Shown piece by piece: positions 1-12,262 of a stretch of 64,000 bases of DNA. Where the stretch lies: positions 11,402,729-11,466,728 of the forward strand of contig CM049314.1 of the NCBI GenBank assembly GCA_026874595.1, given 5' to 3'. How positions within the stretch are numbered: position 1 is the first letter of the stretch; each line of letters starts with the position of its first letter. A program made the translations under genes and the position numbers. The notes beneath the pieces are model-generated. The model saw only the letters and a program-made list of their open reading frames with translations, did no database searches and was not told where the DNA came from. This DNA is from Sipunculus nudus (taxonomy: Eukaryota; Annelida; Sipuncula; Golfingiida; Sipunculidae).

Positions 1-289
1 CAGTACCTATTCACCCTGGGCCGGAGAGAGCACATCGTTGTGATAAAGACTTTGGCCAGGGGTCTTAGTGCAGAAGGCGGTCAGATCGGGACGCCAAACC
101 CGCAACCTTGCGGTAAATGTTAAGAGCACAAACCACGCCAACACGCTCCACATTTCGCCACCACGCTCTAAATTTCGTCACCACGTCCCATGTCTATTTT
201 GGTCAAAATACATTGACTGTAAGAAAGCCCCATTCATTTTAATGGACCTGAAGGAGGAAAACCTAATACACACACCAACCCACACACAC

Positions 290-291
<2 letters not shown>

Positions 292-343
<52 letters not shown>

Positions 344-352
344 ATATATATA
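292..352. repeat. (AT)n microsatellite
   Basis: About 60 bases of alternating A and T with one interruption. Confidence 0.95.
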
Positions 353-1344
353 CAATCGGGACTTGATAATCAGAAACTAATGTACTACCCTTATTTATGT
401 CTGATTGCAAGGCTGTCGGATTGTCAAATCGCTACAGGTGACAGAGGGTCAAGATACAATGTGACCTAAATGTTTGGTGGACTTGTTAGTATTCATTAAT
501 ATTGTTATAATAAACTACGTATATGATATTGTTATGGTTTTTGCAAAACAAAAATAAAACATTCATCATGGAAAACTGTTTTATTTCTTATATATCTGTC
601 TACATATACAGTGCTCGTCGGGATTGACGACCTATGCAAAATTATTATGAGACATGATTATATTTCTGATCAAACATTAACTAAAATATATGTACTAAAT
701 GAACCAGCGGTTGATCTACTGAGTTTATGTACGCCTAAAGAATGCAAGCATATCTGTCTGGTATCTGGTTTCCTATTTTGATTGTCACGGATATTTCTAA
801 GCAGTACGTGGTCCGAACCAACGTCCCCTACATAGAAACCTTGGTCCTCCGTACACTGTAGCCCTGAGTCTTCTCCCTCAGATTCGCTGTCACTGTCGCC
901 TCTGTCTTCTTTGACCATGGACACAATATCAGCGGTGGCCGGCATTGCTGTGCCGTGGTCCCCATATTGTCTCATGCGAGATATTCCTCCGCACTCACAT
1001 GGTCAGCGCTTTTGCGTGTCTGGAAAAGGTCCCCGACCTCGTTCTATATTTTTTCGCGTTTTCCGTACACATAGAGGTTCAGGTTTGCCAACATACTGTC
1101 TTAATTAGTATAATTGGCTCCAGTGTAAGGTCAGAACAGGGTGCCGTGTGCACGAGCCCGACGACCGATATCAAAGCAAAATATACTGGTCGGATTGTCA
1201 AGTCAGAAAATACGTCGGTATCCCGGGAAATGCCATGTTGGAATCCAAGGCTGTCGTTAAGTCAAGGCTCATTTATATGGGTTACATTCGTTTTAAAACA
1301 AAATACCGTCGGATTGCAAGGTTTTCGTATTGTTAAGGGTAGGA

Positions 1345-1405
<61 letters not shown>
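1345..1405. repeat. (AT)n microsatellite
   Basis: About 60 bases of alternating A and T directly before the first copy of the 115 bp duplication. Confidence 0.95.
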
Positions 1406-1406
<1 letters not shown>

Positions 1407-1408
<2 letters not shown>

Positions 1409-1519
1409 CGCGCGTCACTCTACTGTGCGCCCAATAAACACTAGTACGAGCATTATATTTAGGTTAATTTGGTTAAAGGATTAGTACGACGAAATTCAAC
1501 AAACACAACAACCAAGAGT
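1407..1519. repeat. first copy of a ~115 bp direct duplication
   Basis: The segment CACTCTACTGTGCGCCCAAT..GATTAGTACGACGAAAT recurs with small changes at 1571-1685. The (GA)n tract at 1527-1570 lies between the copies. Confidence 0.75.
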
Positions 1520-1526
1520 ACTAAAC

Positions 1527-1534
1527 CAGAGAGA

Positions 1535-1570
<36 letters not shown>
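1527..1570. repeat. (GA)n microsatellite
   Basis: A GA tract lying between the two copies of the 115 bp duplication. Confidence 0.95.
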
Positions 1571-1572
<2 letters not shown>

Positions 1573-1685
1573 ACGCGCATCACTCTACTGTGCGCCCGAT
1601 AAACACTGGTACGAGCACTATTTAGTGTTATATTGATATAAGGATTAGTACGACGAAATAAAATAAACACCACACCCAAGAGATT
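1571..1685. repeat. second copy of the ~115 bp direct duplication
   Basis: Shares CACTCTACTGTGCGCCC, AATAAACACTRGTACGAGC-like sequence and GGATTAGTACGACGAAAT with the copy at 1407-1519, with indels in the middle. Confidence 0.75.
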
Positions 1686-1768
1686 ACACCTGGCATCATT
1701 TGAGTGAAGGCTCATGTAAACTTAACATCATTTCTAACTACATGATTCATGAATTACAAAACACATAC

Positions 1769-1883
1769 CTGCGTTGGCGTAGACCAGCAAGATGTAGACG
1801 ATAGATGTTGACCAGACATTTGCTGATAGTCGCCGCCTGACCTGCTCCGCCATAGTGCGAGTTCCAACCGGTTCCGTCAGCAT
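1769..1883 (-). CDS. probable first coding exon of an unidentified secreted or membrane protein (partial)
   Basis: The open segment starts at ATG 1883 (an alternative in-frame ATG at 1853 sits in ACTATGG, a good context) and ends at a strong donor, GCAG|GTATGT, in phase 1. It encodes a basic N terminus (AEQVRRRLSANVW) followed by a hydrophobic run, SIVYILLVYANA, and the intron falls just where a signal peptide would end. It is CpG-rich relative to its flanks. Downstream exons should lie below position 1700 on the minus strand. The possible pieces there (near 1160-1090, 1060-1000 and 975-670) could not be joined convincingly. I do not recognise the protein. Confidence 0.45.
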
Positions 1884-2212
1884 TGTTTGTCCGTGCTCTC
1901 TCTATAAATCAGCCGTAAGAAAACATCTTTGCTCCACATACGGTGGTCCACAGTTCCAAGAAAACTTTAACGCGGCTGAAAGATCCTTCCTCCTTCATGG
2001 TCACGCCTAGTTAACTCCGTAAACGTTTTCGCGTGCTATATGTGATGGAACTCGCTGGTCCAAATATATGTGTCACCGTGTCATTGTAACCAAACACATG
2101 GTTTCCAGCAATTTTATATAAACCTGTACTAAATTTCAATATAGCACGGTGCTATTCATTTATATGTAAACAAATATATATTTACGTGTGTATGCGCGTC
2201 CATGTGGGTGGG

Positions 2213-2310
2213 GGAGAGAGAGAGAGAGAGAGAGAGAGCGGAAAATTGATAAACAAAAAATCTCGGCAAGTCCATTTGTATCGGTCTCCAAAATGAAGCC
2301 TGGTTGGTCC

Positions 2311-2355
<45 letters not shown>

Positions 2356-2384
2356 AGGGAGGGAGGGGGACACACACACACATA
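2213..2384. repeat. compound (GA)n / (GGGA)n / (CA)n microsatellites
   Basis: A first GA tract at 2213-2238, a second at about 2312-2349, then GGGA repeats and a short CA run. Ser/Leu-rich and Glu/Arg-rich frames across it are by-products. Confidence 0.95.
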
Positions 2385-2892
2385 TATTTGTGATTCAAAT
2401 ACAAGATTTTATTAAATGCTTCTCTCTTGTTGACGCCTGGAGATTGATGAACCCTACAAAACTTTTATATACAAGAGTCCAGGAAAACCCATGGGTAGCT
2501 TCTAGATAAGACTATTGGCTAATATTATAAACATTACTCCCCTTCATTACTCTCCTAAAATATTCTGAAATAAAAGCGTCCACTATCTCAGATCACTGCT
2601 TAATAACGGCGACATTTCAATTAAAACTACAAAAGAAAAGAGGACAGCTATTGAAAATCGAATAATGATCTGTTATTAGAAGTTATTAGGACGTGGAAAA
2701 TAAACACTGTGTGGGACACCGTTACGTGTTAATGTTACAGAAAGAACTTGAAAAATTATTTGAAAAAAAAAAATAAATAAACGAGAACCCAGAAGATGAA
2801 ATACCAATTGACAAATAAAATGATGTTAAAGCTCGTTTATATAAAATTTTAGATAAAAAACTAGGGGGAAAGAGACAGACAAACATTTAGTT

Positions 2893-2895
<3 letters not shown>

Positions 2896-2938
<43 letters not shown>
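2896..2938. repeat. (AT)n microsatellite
   Basis: Uninterrupted AT alternation. Confidence 0.95.
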
Positions 2939-2940
<2 letters not shown>

Positions 2941-4401
2941 TTTATATACATATATTTATGCATTTATATATTGAGTAATACTGTGATATCTTATCACTTA
3001 CGAAAAAACTCTTTACCACTGGAAATATCTAATATTTAAAGTTCTAAACATAGAGTTCAAAGGGCTCACGGAGATACGCTTCCTTTTTTAAGCAATATAT
3101 TCATCTTTTTGAAATTGTCTATTTATCGGGTGGTTTTGTTATATTTGATTTTAATTTGCTGATACCTTGTATACGCAATACTGTAATGAGGTTATTTCAA
3201 TATAATTGAATTTAATTAGAACAAAACAAAACACTGGAACAGAGATGAGAGAAGGTACAATCATTCAAACAGCAACTGAGTTTGATAATTCTGTGAATAG
3301 TAAGACATGACAATGTTCTGATTGTTATGTATGTCTACAGTTCATTTCTCCACCGATCGTCTGTTCATTTTGGATCCTCTGTTCATTTTGGAACATGTCT
3401 TCTTGTTGTATCGGAAAATCCTTTTAAACAAGATATACCACAAAATATATGCCAGTTCTTTTAGGAACAAAATGCAGCAAATGTAATCCCATGTTCCCAG
3501 AAAAAAGAGTTTGAATGGCGAAAGAGCTTGCCGGCTGGAAAATATAATAAATCAATCACAGCTGTAGTCTTTTATTCAATCATAATTACCAATAAAGGTC
3601 ATGCCAGCCTACAAAAAATGCAAATTGTTTAAATCAGGACAGCATTTGCACATCTTGACGCCTCTATATTGTTTGATTAGAAAAGGAAAATGGGTCTTTG
3701 ACTCTGTTTGCACCCTTTCTTGCTGTTAATAAACGTGCGGGCCCCACACACACAAGGTTATTCTTAATTGTTCTATTGACTCTGAGAACAAAAATAAAAA
3801 CAATTTTCGCGACCGGGCGTACGTGTTCTCCTTTAACCACTTGAGACACCTACGTGGATTTTTGCCAGCTTTCTTAGGCTATACAAATATTGCTCCAGTT
3901 CTAAAATTGTTTATATGATCATAACAAAATTAAGTAACGTTTCCATACAATAAAGAATGCATGCATCAGCAACATTTCCAAAGACCTTGTCTTTCCAGCG
4001 CATCATTCAACATTTTTTTTGGATATATTAGGATTTTTATGTAATAAACTTTAGCCAGAGTAATCACGCACCTGGATGCACACTGAGACTTGTGCTTGGA
4101 ATTGCTATGTTTGTATTCTTTCTAGCTCTAAATAAATGTTTATATTAGGATTCAATATTGACTTCCTTCTACACAACACTTGTCCCCCAACCCAACACGG
4201 TGTAAACATGATCCCATAACTTACATACTGTTTGCATGTGGATGATCGTATAAGGTATTACTTCAAGTAAAGCTAGATGATTCGGATAAAACAGGATAAC
4301 AATAAGGCATTGATACAATACAGATAATTCGAGAAATATATTGGTGAACGTACGAATTATATTTGCTTTCCTCAGTGTGCATCCGGGTGCGTGTTCTTGT
4401 T

Positions 4402-6281
4402 TTAAACATACTGTCCATTTGCTTTCTTCGCACGATAGAAAAACGCAAGAATTCCAGCTACAAGCAAACGAAAAGCATATTATATATCGAAGGGGGATTT
4501 TATTTCTAGAACTATGCCAGAAATTCGCCAATACGAAATAAAACTAGTTGACTGTTCCATTTTTAAAAATTAATTTTTTTCTGGATGTTATTTATTGATG
4601 GATTAAAAGTACAGAATACATTTTGACAGATAATATGAGTCGTTTTACATTACCTATCGTTGTACATGCTGACACTACACTGAAGAGTCCGGCCCAGCCA
4701 ATACGGGGGGTCAGTTCTGTGATGAGGATCGAGCCTACGGGAGCGCCAAGGGTCTGGTGGTCAAACAAAATATACCAAATGATCATATTACGACAGGTTG
4801 GTGGTACCATGGTTCTACTACATAGATGTAGGTATGCCTTTAGCTGAATGCATTTATATATGTGTGCTCTATTACACTACAATTAATTATGTTAATATGA
4901 TAATATAATAAATATGATTGCCTCTCTCAATAACTTCATATATCTTCACATCTGATTCATTTTTTTCTGGACGTGATCGTATTAACACAAAACGACAGAG
5001 TAAACGACATATTATCACTGAGAAAAGGCCCGATGCCTGTGTGTGTTGCGTTGGGGGAGGGGGATGGGGAGTTGGAGTATGCAAGGCGACATCTAGCGGA
5101 TGGACAAGATGTTATGGCAAAATAATTAGAAGCAAAACCTTTGAAAAGCCTTTGTGCTTCACGTTTGTTGGCTTAAAGACGGCTTGGTATACAGTGGACC
5201 ATAACTAGCCAGTTCTATCAGTTTAAAGGTCAAATGAGAGGTTAAGCATTATTTATAATATATTGATATGTAAGTACACAAATAATTGTTCAGACAATTA
5301 CTGCTAACACGTTCACAGCACCTTCAAAAAAACAAATCTGAAGTAAATGGTCACTAGTCTGGGTAACTTTAAATATCATTCTCATTTAACCAAGTCAACA
5401 TTTATCAAACCTTAGGAATAAGGTCTGACTTATTCCGAGTCATTCATTTTGCTCAGGTAAAATCATATATTTCTTACAACATAAGCCTACCTGTGACGTG
5501 AAAACAAGACCGTAATTGACCAAGAAGTACCGTTGACCAAACGTGCCGGAAGTGGCCAGAGGGAAGAGTGAGAAGTTTCCGGCAAACATGAAGAACATCA
5601 AACAAACCCAGATGAAAGTTATAGGTTTATGGCCGCCAGGGGTCAGTTTTGCCGTCAGCCAGGTCATGGTCAGAATCACCATGGCAGCACACTGCCACAT
5701 CATCGCCGTCTGTCAATATTATAAACAACTTGAGAAGAGATATTTAAATTGAGAAACATAAGTGAAAATACAACTGCCATCAGTTGAAAGGATAAAATAT
5801 AATTCAGACAGGAAAATTAAGTTATTTAATACATTTTATGAGCGGTATCTTTTCTTACAGGCTGGCATTTCGTTTATACTGGTGATTGACACAGAATGGC
5901 CCTACTGGTGGTATCTTTTATATTATTATTTTACCTTCGTAATGTTTTAAACAGAGAATTGTATACTAGAACTTCATGAAGAATAAAGACTGGAGAGCTG
6001 TCATTTAACATTTTAAAAATTAATTTACCCTGTAAACTATATCTGATGTGTGAGAAGCTCGTTAAATAAAAAGTACAAACCACATATATAATTTATAAAT
6101 TTTATATTTTAAATTGTATCATGTATATGGAATGACATACCCTGAAAGTGAATCTGTCTCCGAGCAGACCCCACACAATACGTCCTGCTCCGTTAAATAT
6201 ACAAGCAACCGAACCGACCCAAGCCAGGAAGCGGTCGTCTTTCATGTAGGTCAAGGCAAACGCCTGAAAGAATATATACAA

Positions 6282-6342
<61 letters not shown>

Positions 6343-6621
6343 CAAATACTTGAAAACGTTGTCACAAACCACATACGAATAACCGACCCAAGGAGTTTTT
6401 AGTAAGAGGATGTACATACATATACAATCGGAGGAGTGAAATAAAGTGGAATTAGAGATGAATGCATGTTACACAGTAAAATACGAATTTTGAGGAAAAT
6501 AAACAAATGTAAATGGCGAACATGATAGAATGTATACAGAAAATGTAGAACGTAGTCATGAACATTGAAAAATATGTCACCAGAGTAAAAAGAGGATATT
6601 GTTAACGGACATCGTATCTTT

Positions 6622-6684
<63 letters not shown>

Positions 6685-9600
6685 ATGTACGTGTAAACCC
6701 ATTTATTCACAATCATCTGACCATGTCCAATACAATTGTACATACATATTTATACAAAAGGTTCTAAATAATATATTAGGTTGTGAAACATTACTGCCAT
6801 TAGATGGTCGAAATGTATTTATTTAATTTTCTAGAATGGTTCAGAATGTTGAGATCCTAGGTCAAAAATCAGTATAATATTATGACCTCTATAAATACAT
6901 GTTAATAATACAAGTATTTTTATTACGGTGTAATTTTGCAAGTATTTCTGTTAAAGGTGCCATCTCTTTTTTTTTCTTCATGAGTATAATATAATATCCA
7001 GAGGATACTATAAGAAAAGACTTCGTTTTTAATTTCTACTCACTTTGTATTGTGAAATTGCCACGGTCATCCCCTGCGCATTCAGAAAGAACATCAGCCA
7101 GAGAAAGTAAAAGTATTTGTTCCGCAGCACTTCCCTGGGCCGCACTTCTCCGTACGCGCTTTCAAAACTACAAAATACCAGCAGTTTTAATTACATTGAA
7201 GTATGGTGTCTTTATATCTCAAATATACAACACCTCACTCAAAAGGGTCTTCGGTATGTTGACTTTGGTAACTTTAAGCCAAGTTATAGTAAATAATATG
7301 AGATTTTTTCCCAATTTTTGATTCGCTCTTTTTCTGACGACGGGTTTCCAAACATTTACCCAGCCGTAAGATGTACTGATTTTATTGAGGTTCTTTTGAG
7401 ATTTTACCATTTTATCTCCGAAGTCTGACGCAGACCAAACATGAGAATTTCAACTTAATCACAGGTGACGTTCGACATCACCGTCTGAATCTTCCAGTTA
7501 TAACTAATTTAAGGGCCATATGGCGCTTTATTATTATTATTATTATATATATATATATTATATATGCTTAATCGAAGCGCCGTACATCTAATAAAACCTT
7601 AAACCAAACAAAATATATAAAACTGATAAAAAAAAAAAATAATATAAAATACATAAGTTGCAGAATAGAATAAAAGGAATCGAAGACACTGGTCATTACC
7701 GTTGAAGCTGCGTTGCATAGGCGCGAACGCGATAAAATCGCTTCTATAGTAATACCACATGTGGGTTTTCATATGCGCGTCAGCGAGCGCGAGAGCGAGC
7801 ACGCCATTCGCGTGGGAATCCCTTAAAATGACGCCATGAAGGGAGCGTATCAGTGTGTTTTCAGAACGTGCCTAAAGCAGAGCCAACATGATAAAGACAC
7901 AGACGATTTACAGTGATGGTGATGTGGAGAGATTGGCAGGCACTATGTTTATACGATGCCACCTATCTCTGTGACAATGACGTTTAAATGATAAGCAACG
8001 TGTGATAATGGAAATGCGGGACGTAGAGGGAAAGTAACATTGAATAAGTCGAGCGACATATATTCTTTATTTCTCGAAAAATATAGATTCGAACATATAA
8101 TACAGATACTGACTACTCACTTTGGTATGTTATACAAAATTCACCAAATAAAACCACCGTTTCTGTTATGTAATTGTGCCGAAAAGACTAGGTTTCGCGT
8201 GTCACGTAGCTTATGTGGAATGACACCCCGCGAATGGTTCGCAATTCATATACGCGTTCGTCTTCGCTTTCGCTCTCGCGCTTGTGGAAACGTAACTTTA
8301 ATTAGGAACAAATTAAGATTGTTTAATTTTCTTGCCTCTTTGAAAATTTGAAAGAAAAAAATCGTCATTTTAATAGAACAATGACTTAAGATATCCCTAT
8401 AGAGTTTTTGAATGGGTACTACGTGACTAATTTAGCAACTTTGACCTAACCTTGAGGGTTCCCTAGCCTCTTTTTCAGCCAGTTTTTGTAGCTCAACATC
8501 TCCGTCCATGTCCTTGTTATAAAATGTTGCCCGTTTGTCCAACTTACTGTCATCATGCACCAGTGGCTTTGTCTCGTTATCCTAAACATAAAGGAAATAA
8601 CAATTGTTTATATGCACGTCTTATATGTCTTATATGATATTCCCTGTAACATTGAATCATTTTACTTAATTATGTCTGGTTGGTACTGGTTTTGTTAATA
8701 GCGGTTATTGACTAGGACTGTATGTGCATCATATCAGCAAACCCAATTATCTTGTAATAACTTTACAGAAAATTCTGGCTTTACGCATGTACTAATGTTA
8801 ACCTTCGATCAAGTATTAAGAATCATAAAATCTCGAGTCTACTGTGAAGAGAAACCTAACATGTCAAAGAAGATAAATCCTGAACAGATTTTTTTTTTAC
8901 CAGATTTTGTCAATATGATAAGCGTGCATCAGGAGACGTATTTGTCGGAGTACGGGACTGTGTCTGTGTACAACATCTGGATGGTAAACAGTAAAGTTTT
9001 ATGTACAACGGACAATGCAACGTGGCACGAGTCACAATAAAATAAAAAAAAATCTATCTATTAATGAAATTTGTAATTTAAATTGAATGTTTTGACAGGA
9101 AATACTCTCTTCTACTAACCTTATCTACCGGAACACTGATCAGCAAAGATCCAGCCAGCAAACAGGTCAGATAGCAGCCGCCCTGAACCAGGAAGACGTA
9201 CGGGACGCGGTGCAGGATGTCCTTCTGGGAAAAGTACCTCCAGGGCAAAAATTCAATAAAATATTTGATGTAAATAACGTGTAGCTACGTGAGGTAGATT
9301 ATTTATTCTATATAGGCGATGCCAAAACTCACATAATAAATTGAAACAAACGCCTGAAATAACCTAAATCTGCTCGCATACGTAATGCATCGAAATAATC
9401 TCGACGACATATGATGTTACGACCAAAACTGTAATAATGGCCAATACTGTAATAAAAAGGCAATGCCAATACTGCTATACTGCAGCGGCAAATATAATAT
9501 AATAAAATATTAAAAGACATTGAGACACGGTCAATAATGTAACGATACAGCCCTTATTGTTATTAACATATGGTGGTAAAACGTCCAATAATGTTCTAAC

Positions 9601-12262
9601 TAGTTTTTTATGGTATTTTTAGCCGTTTTATAACCAAACGTGCAGCTATTACAACACTGGCTGATTTTGTAACAATACTATTTAACGTGTGATTAACAAA
9701 GAATGACTTTATTTCTGTATCACATATGTCAAGTAATACTACAATCACTAATATCATCATGAACACATGAAAGAACAGTTAATATATTGATTATCTGGTT
9801 ATACTATAACATAAGGTAGCACTAACATTGGGGCTTCAGATGGCAGGTCAGGGGGTTCGTTCGAGGCGTTGATGAAAGCTGTCTGGACCTGCGTAAAGAT
9901 GAATGCTCCACCCCCGAATCCAGCCACAATAACCCCGCTAACAAGGCCTTTCTTGTGTGGAAGCCACTGGCGTAAATGAACATGCGTTTCAGTTTTGATA
10001 TAATGCACAGTGACAAATAGTAATGAAGATGTTGGATTGTAATATTGTTTCCTTTAAAATGAATTTCAAATATATCTGTAAATAAAATACATTATAAGAG
10101 GTACATAAAGTACATGTACACTTAAAAATAACATGCGCTTTAAAAGTATCCTAAGTTTCGTTCACAGACGTAATGATAATATGTTAATCTTGAGTTACAC
10201 AAGTTAACAAGTACTCGCCGAAAAAGAGGGAAGACAGAAAGATATAAACAGGCTTCTCTGTTTGACGTACCCTGATTCCACAAGCTATCGGGGTGGCGTA
10301 GGCCAGACTGACTCCGAAGCCCTGTACAACGCCGAACGTCAGAACGAGGCCCACAAACGACCATTTTATTGTAAAGTAGGAGAAAAACACCCCGGCACTG
10401 AAACGCACGTAAGGTTTAATTAATTAGATTATGTTTCAGCCCTTTTGTCGCCCACAATGCTAACACTCCAAACCGACGAAATCTTTTTGTAACCTTTATA
10501 GAACTTAATGAATATTCCACGTATTAAAAAAAAATAATTAATGTTACTTATTTCACCATTTATAGACGTGTTGTCTAATAATTATAATAAAAAAGAAAAT
10601 ACATAATAAAACACTTTAACAGAGATATTGAACCTACTAGCTAAATCCATTCGCATCACATAAGATCAATAATTTTATATTGGCAAAGAATCAGCAAAGT
10701 CTGCAAACACTTTAGCCAGTTCCACAAAATTATTTACAATAAACTAGTTTCATTATCATCTTAATTCTATGGTTATACATTTCAAATATTCGAACGTCTT
10801 ATAATTAGCAATAGAAAGACCTATTATATTTCCTGTTTATGGAAGTTACCGATGGCTTTTTAGAACGGCCTTTATCTAATTTTTGACTAAGTATAAGAGT
10901 CATACATACTGAATGAAGTTCGAAAATACATCCGTGAGCATGGAATAAAACTTGACCATTCGCACGTATTGATCTGTTCAAATATAATTGTTGATAATAA
11001 TTTTTAATTATTAGCTTTAGCGTAAAATTGTTTTGATTTCATCTATCCATGAAACCCCCTATAGGCAACTGACAGAGATACAACGAACCTCATGATAATT
11101 CCTCCAATAAGGACGGTGAGATTGGGACCCACAGCGTTCATGATGTAACCCCCAAGGAACATGGTGGCGCCCTGCATCACGATCACCGCCGCTCCCAGCC
11201 ATGTAGCTTCCGTCATCAGAAGCGAGGCTGGCCAGCTTCGCTGCCTGACGTAAGACGTGACGTAGGGGATCAGGTTTCCTGGTAAAGAGGTAAAAGCCTA
11301 CAAGTGTTTCTTTACACAAAGGGCGTATAAAGAATGATGCTCCGGATAATAAAGATCTTATATTTATGCATTTATTATTATCATAATATCCTAAGACTAC
11401 TGTTCCTTGGATACTATTGTTCCAGCACCCTTTTACCGTCTCCACGAACACCGCCGCAGAAAATCTCAATAATAAATGACGTATCTATTGTAGATAAGCG
11501 TCTATTTTATGTAAGAGGTTGAAGCCTTTTACAATTTAGGCCATTGTTTGCTACAAAAGTGAAAATGACCTTTAATAGAGTCAAGTCTGGTGAAGTTCAT
11601 GCACAGATGGATTGTTGTGAAAGTCGGTATGACCAAAGCTCTCTGACGGCTTTGTCTTGTACATAAGACTAGTGGCACCACCTACAATACTTTTATTTTT
11701 TTCATGCGCCCTTTGAATCCCTAGCACTCCCTAACATTTTCTCTAATAATTAGTTGACACATTTCTTTGAAATGTTTCATACATGAAAATAGAATACATT
11801 TCATACATGAAAATAGAATACATAATATTCATCAGATTTATAAGGTGAATATAACTAGTAGCGCGACCTATCTATTATATATATATATATATTCAATATA
11901 CATGTATATTTGTCATAGGTTGAGAACCTACTAAAGGGGCTGTGGCCCATATTAACGAAATTGTCGTATATAAAATTCCAGACATTTGACGTAACGCTTG
12001 ACGTAATTTTATTCTCTTGTAGTTGGTCTCGTGTGTTATTAATTCATTTTATAGGGATGGTGTTGACAAAAGGGTAAAGGTTATTTTTTATGTCCTTTAT
12101 AAATAATTTCCAATTTCTTCCACTCCTGGCAATGTGCAGTATGTTTGTGAACTTTGACCTACCTATAGTGTACACTCCTCCCAGTGAGAAATGTATACAC
12201 ACTCCCGCCACGATCGTCAGCCAGGCTCTGGCCGGGGAATCCCTAGGGAGGCAAAACACCAT
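4402..12262 (-). CDS. MFS transporter, oxalate/formate/pyruvate carrier-like (OFA type), 11 coding exons
   Basis: Exons in transcript order: 12262-12163, 11278-11089, 10397-10271, 9966-9827, 9237-9120, 8581-8451, 7167-7044, 6263-6141, 5709-5491, 4753-4654, 4457-4402 (stop TAA). Every intron is GT..AG and the phases join exactly, giving 1428 nt and 475 residues. The product reads as a 12-helix MFS carrier. TM1 is near residues 15-36 (WLTIVAGVCIHFSLGGVYTI), and TM2-6 run to about 220. A hydrophilic central loop follows at about 221-280, encoded mostly by exon 6, then TM7-12 end near 463. Loop 2-3 has GGYIMNAVGPN, and loop 8-9 has GLLGDRF, a form of the MFS GxxxDRxG motif. NYGLVFTSQ followed by GAPVGSILITEL in TM11 is typical of OFA-like carriers, called apicoplast-pyruvate-carrier-like or YhjX-like in animal genomes. 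Such proteins move small carboxylates across a membrane. The substrate here is not shown by the sequence. The chosen ATG is GCCATGG. An in-frame ATG at 12298 would add 12 residues but lies upstream of the likely acceptor. Confidence 0.9.
6281..6340. repeat. (AT)n microsatellite in transporter intron 7
   Basis: An AT tract starting within 20 bp of the acceptor side of the exon at 6263-6141 (AT-rich intron end before CTTTCAG). Confidence 0.9.
6623..6680. repeat. (AT)n microsatellite in transporter intron 7
   Basis: A second long AT tract in the same intron. Confidence 0.95.
7772..8286. repeat. imperfect inverted repeat in transporter intron 6
   Basis: Left arm 7772-7823 (GCGCGAGAGCGAGC..CCATTCGCGTGGGAAT) pairs imperfectly with the reverse of 8217-8286 (GCGCGAGAGCGAAAGCG..CCATTCGCGGGG). 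The arms are CpG-rich, unlike the AT-rich centre. It could be the ends of a ~0.5 kb foldback or MITE-type element. No coding sequence is seen inside. Confidence 0.5.
11773..11822. repeat. 25 bp direct duplication in transporter intron 1
   Basis: TTTCATACATGAAAATAGAA followed by TACAT occurs twice in a row. Confidence 0.85.

Noticed and set aside
1148-1336. Plus-strand frame with several cysteines and Tyr/Arg-rich sequence
   Set aside because: No clear splice sites or homology; the opposite strand is equally open here, so direction cannot be decided.
3353-3530. Possible alternative last exon of the transporter on the minus strand
   Set aside because: The exon ending at 4402 joins in the correct phase and completes TM12 with a short basic tail. 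The 3.4 kb segment has no such support.
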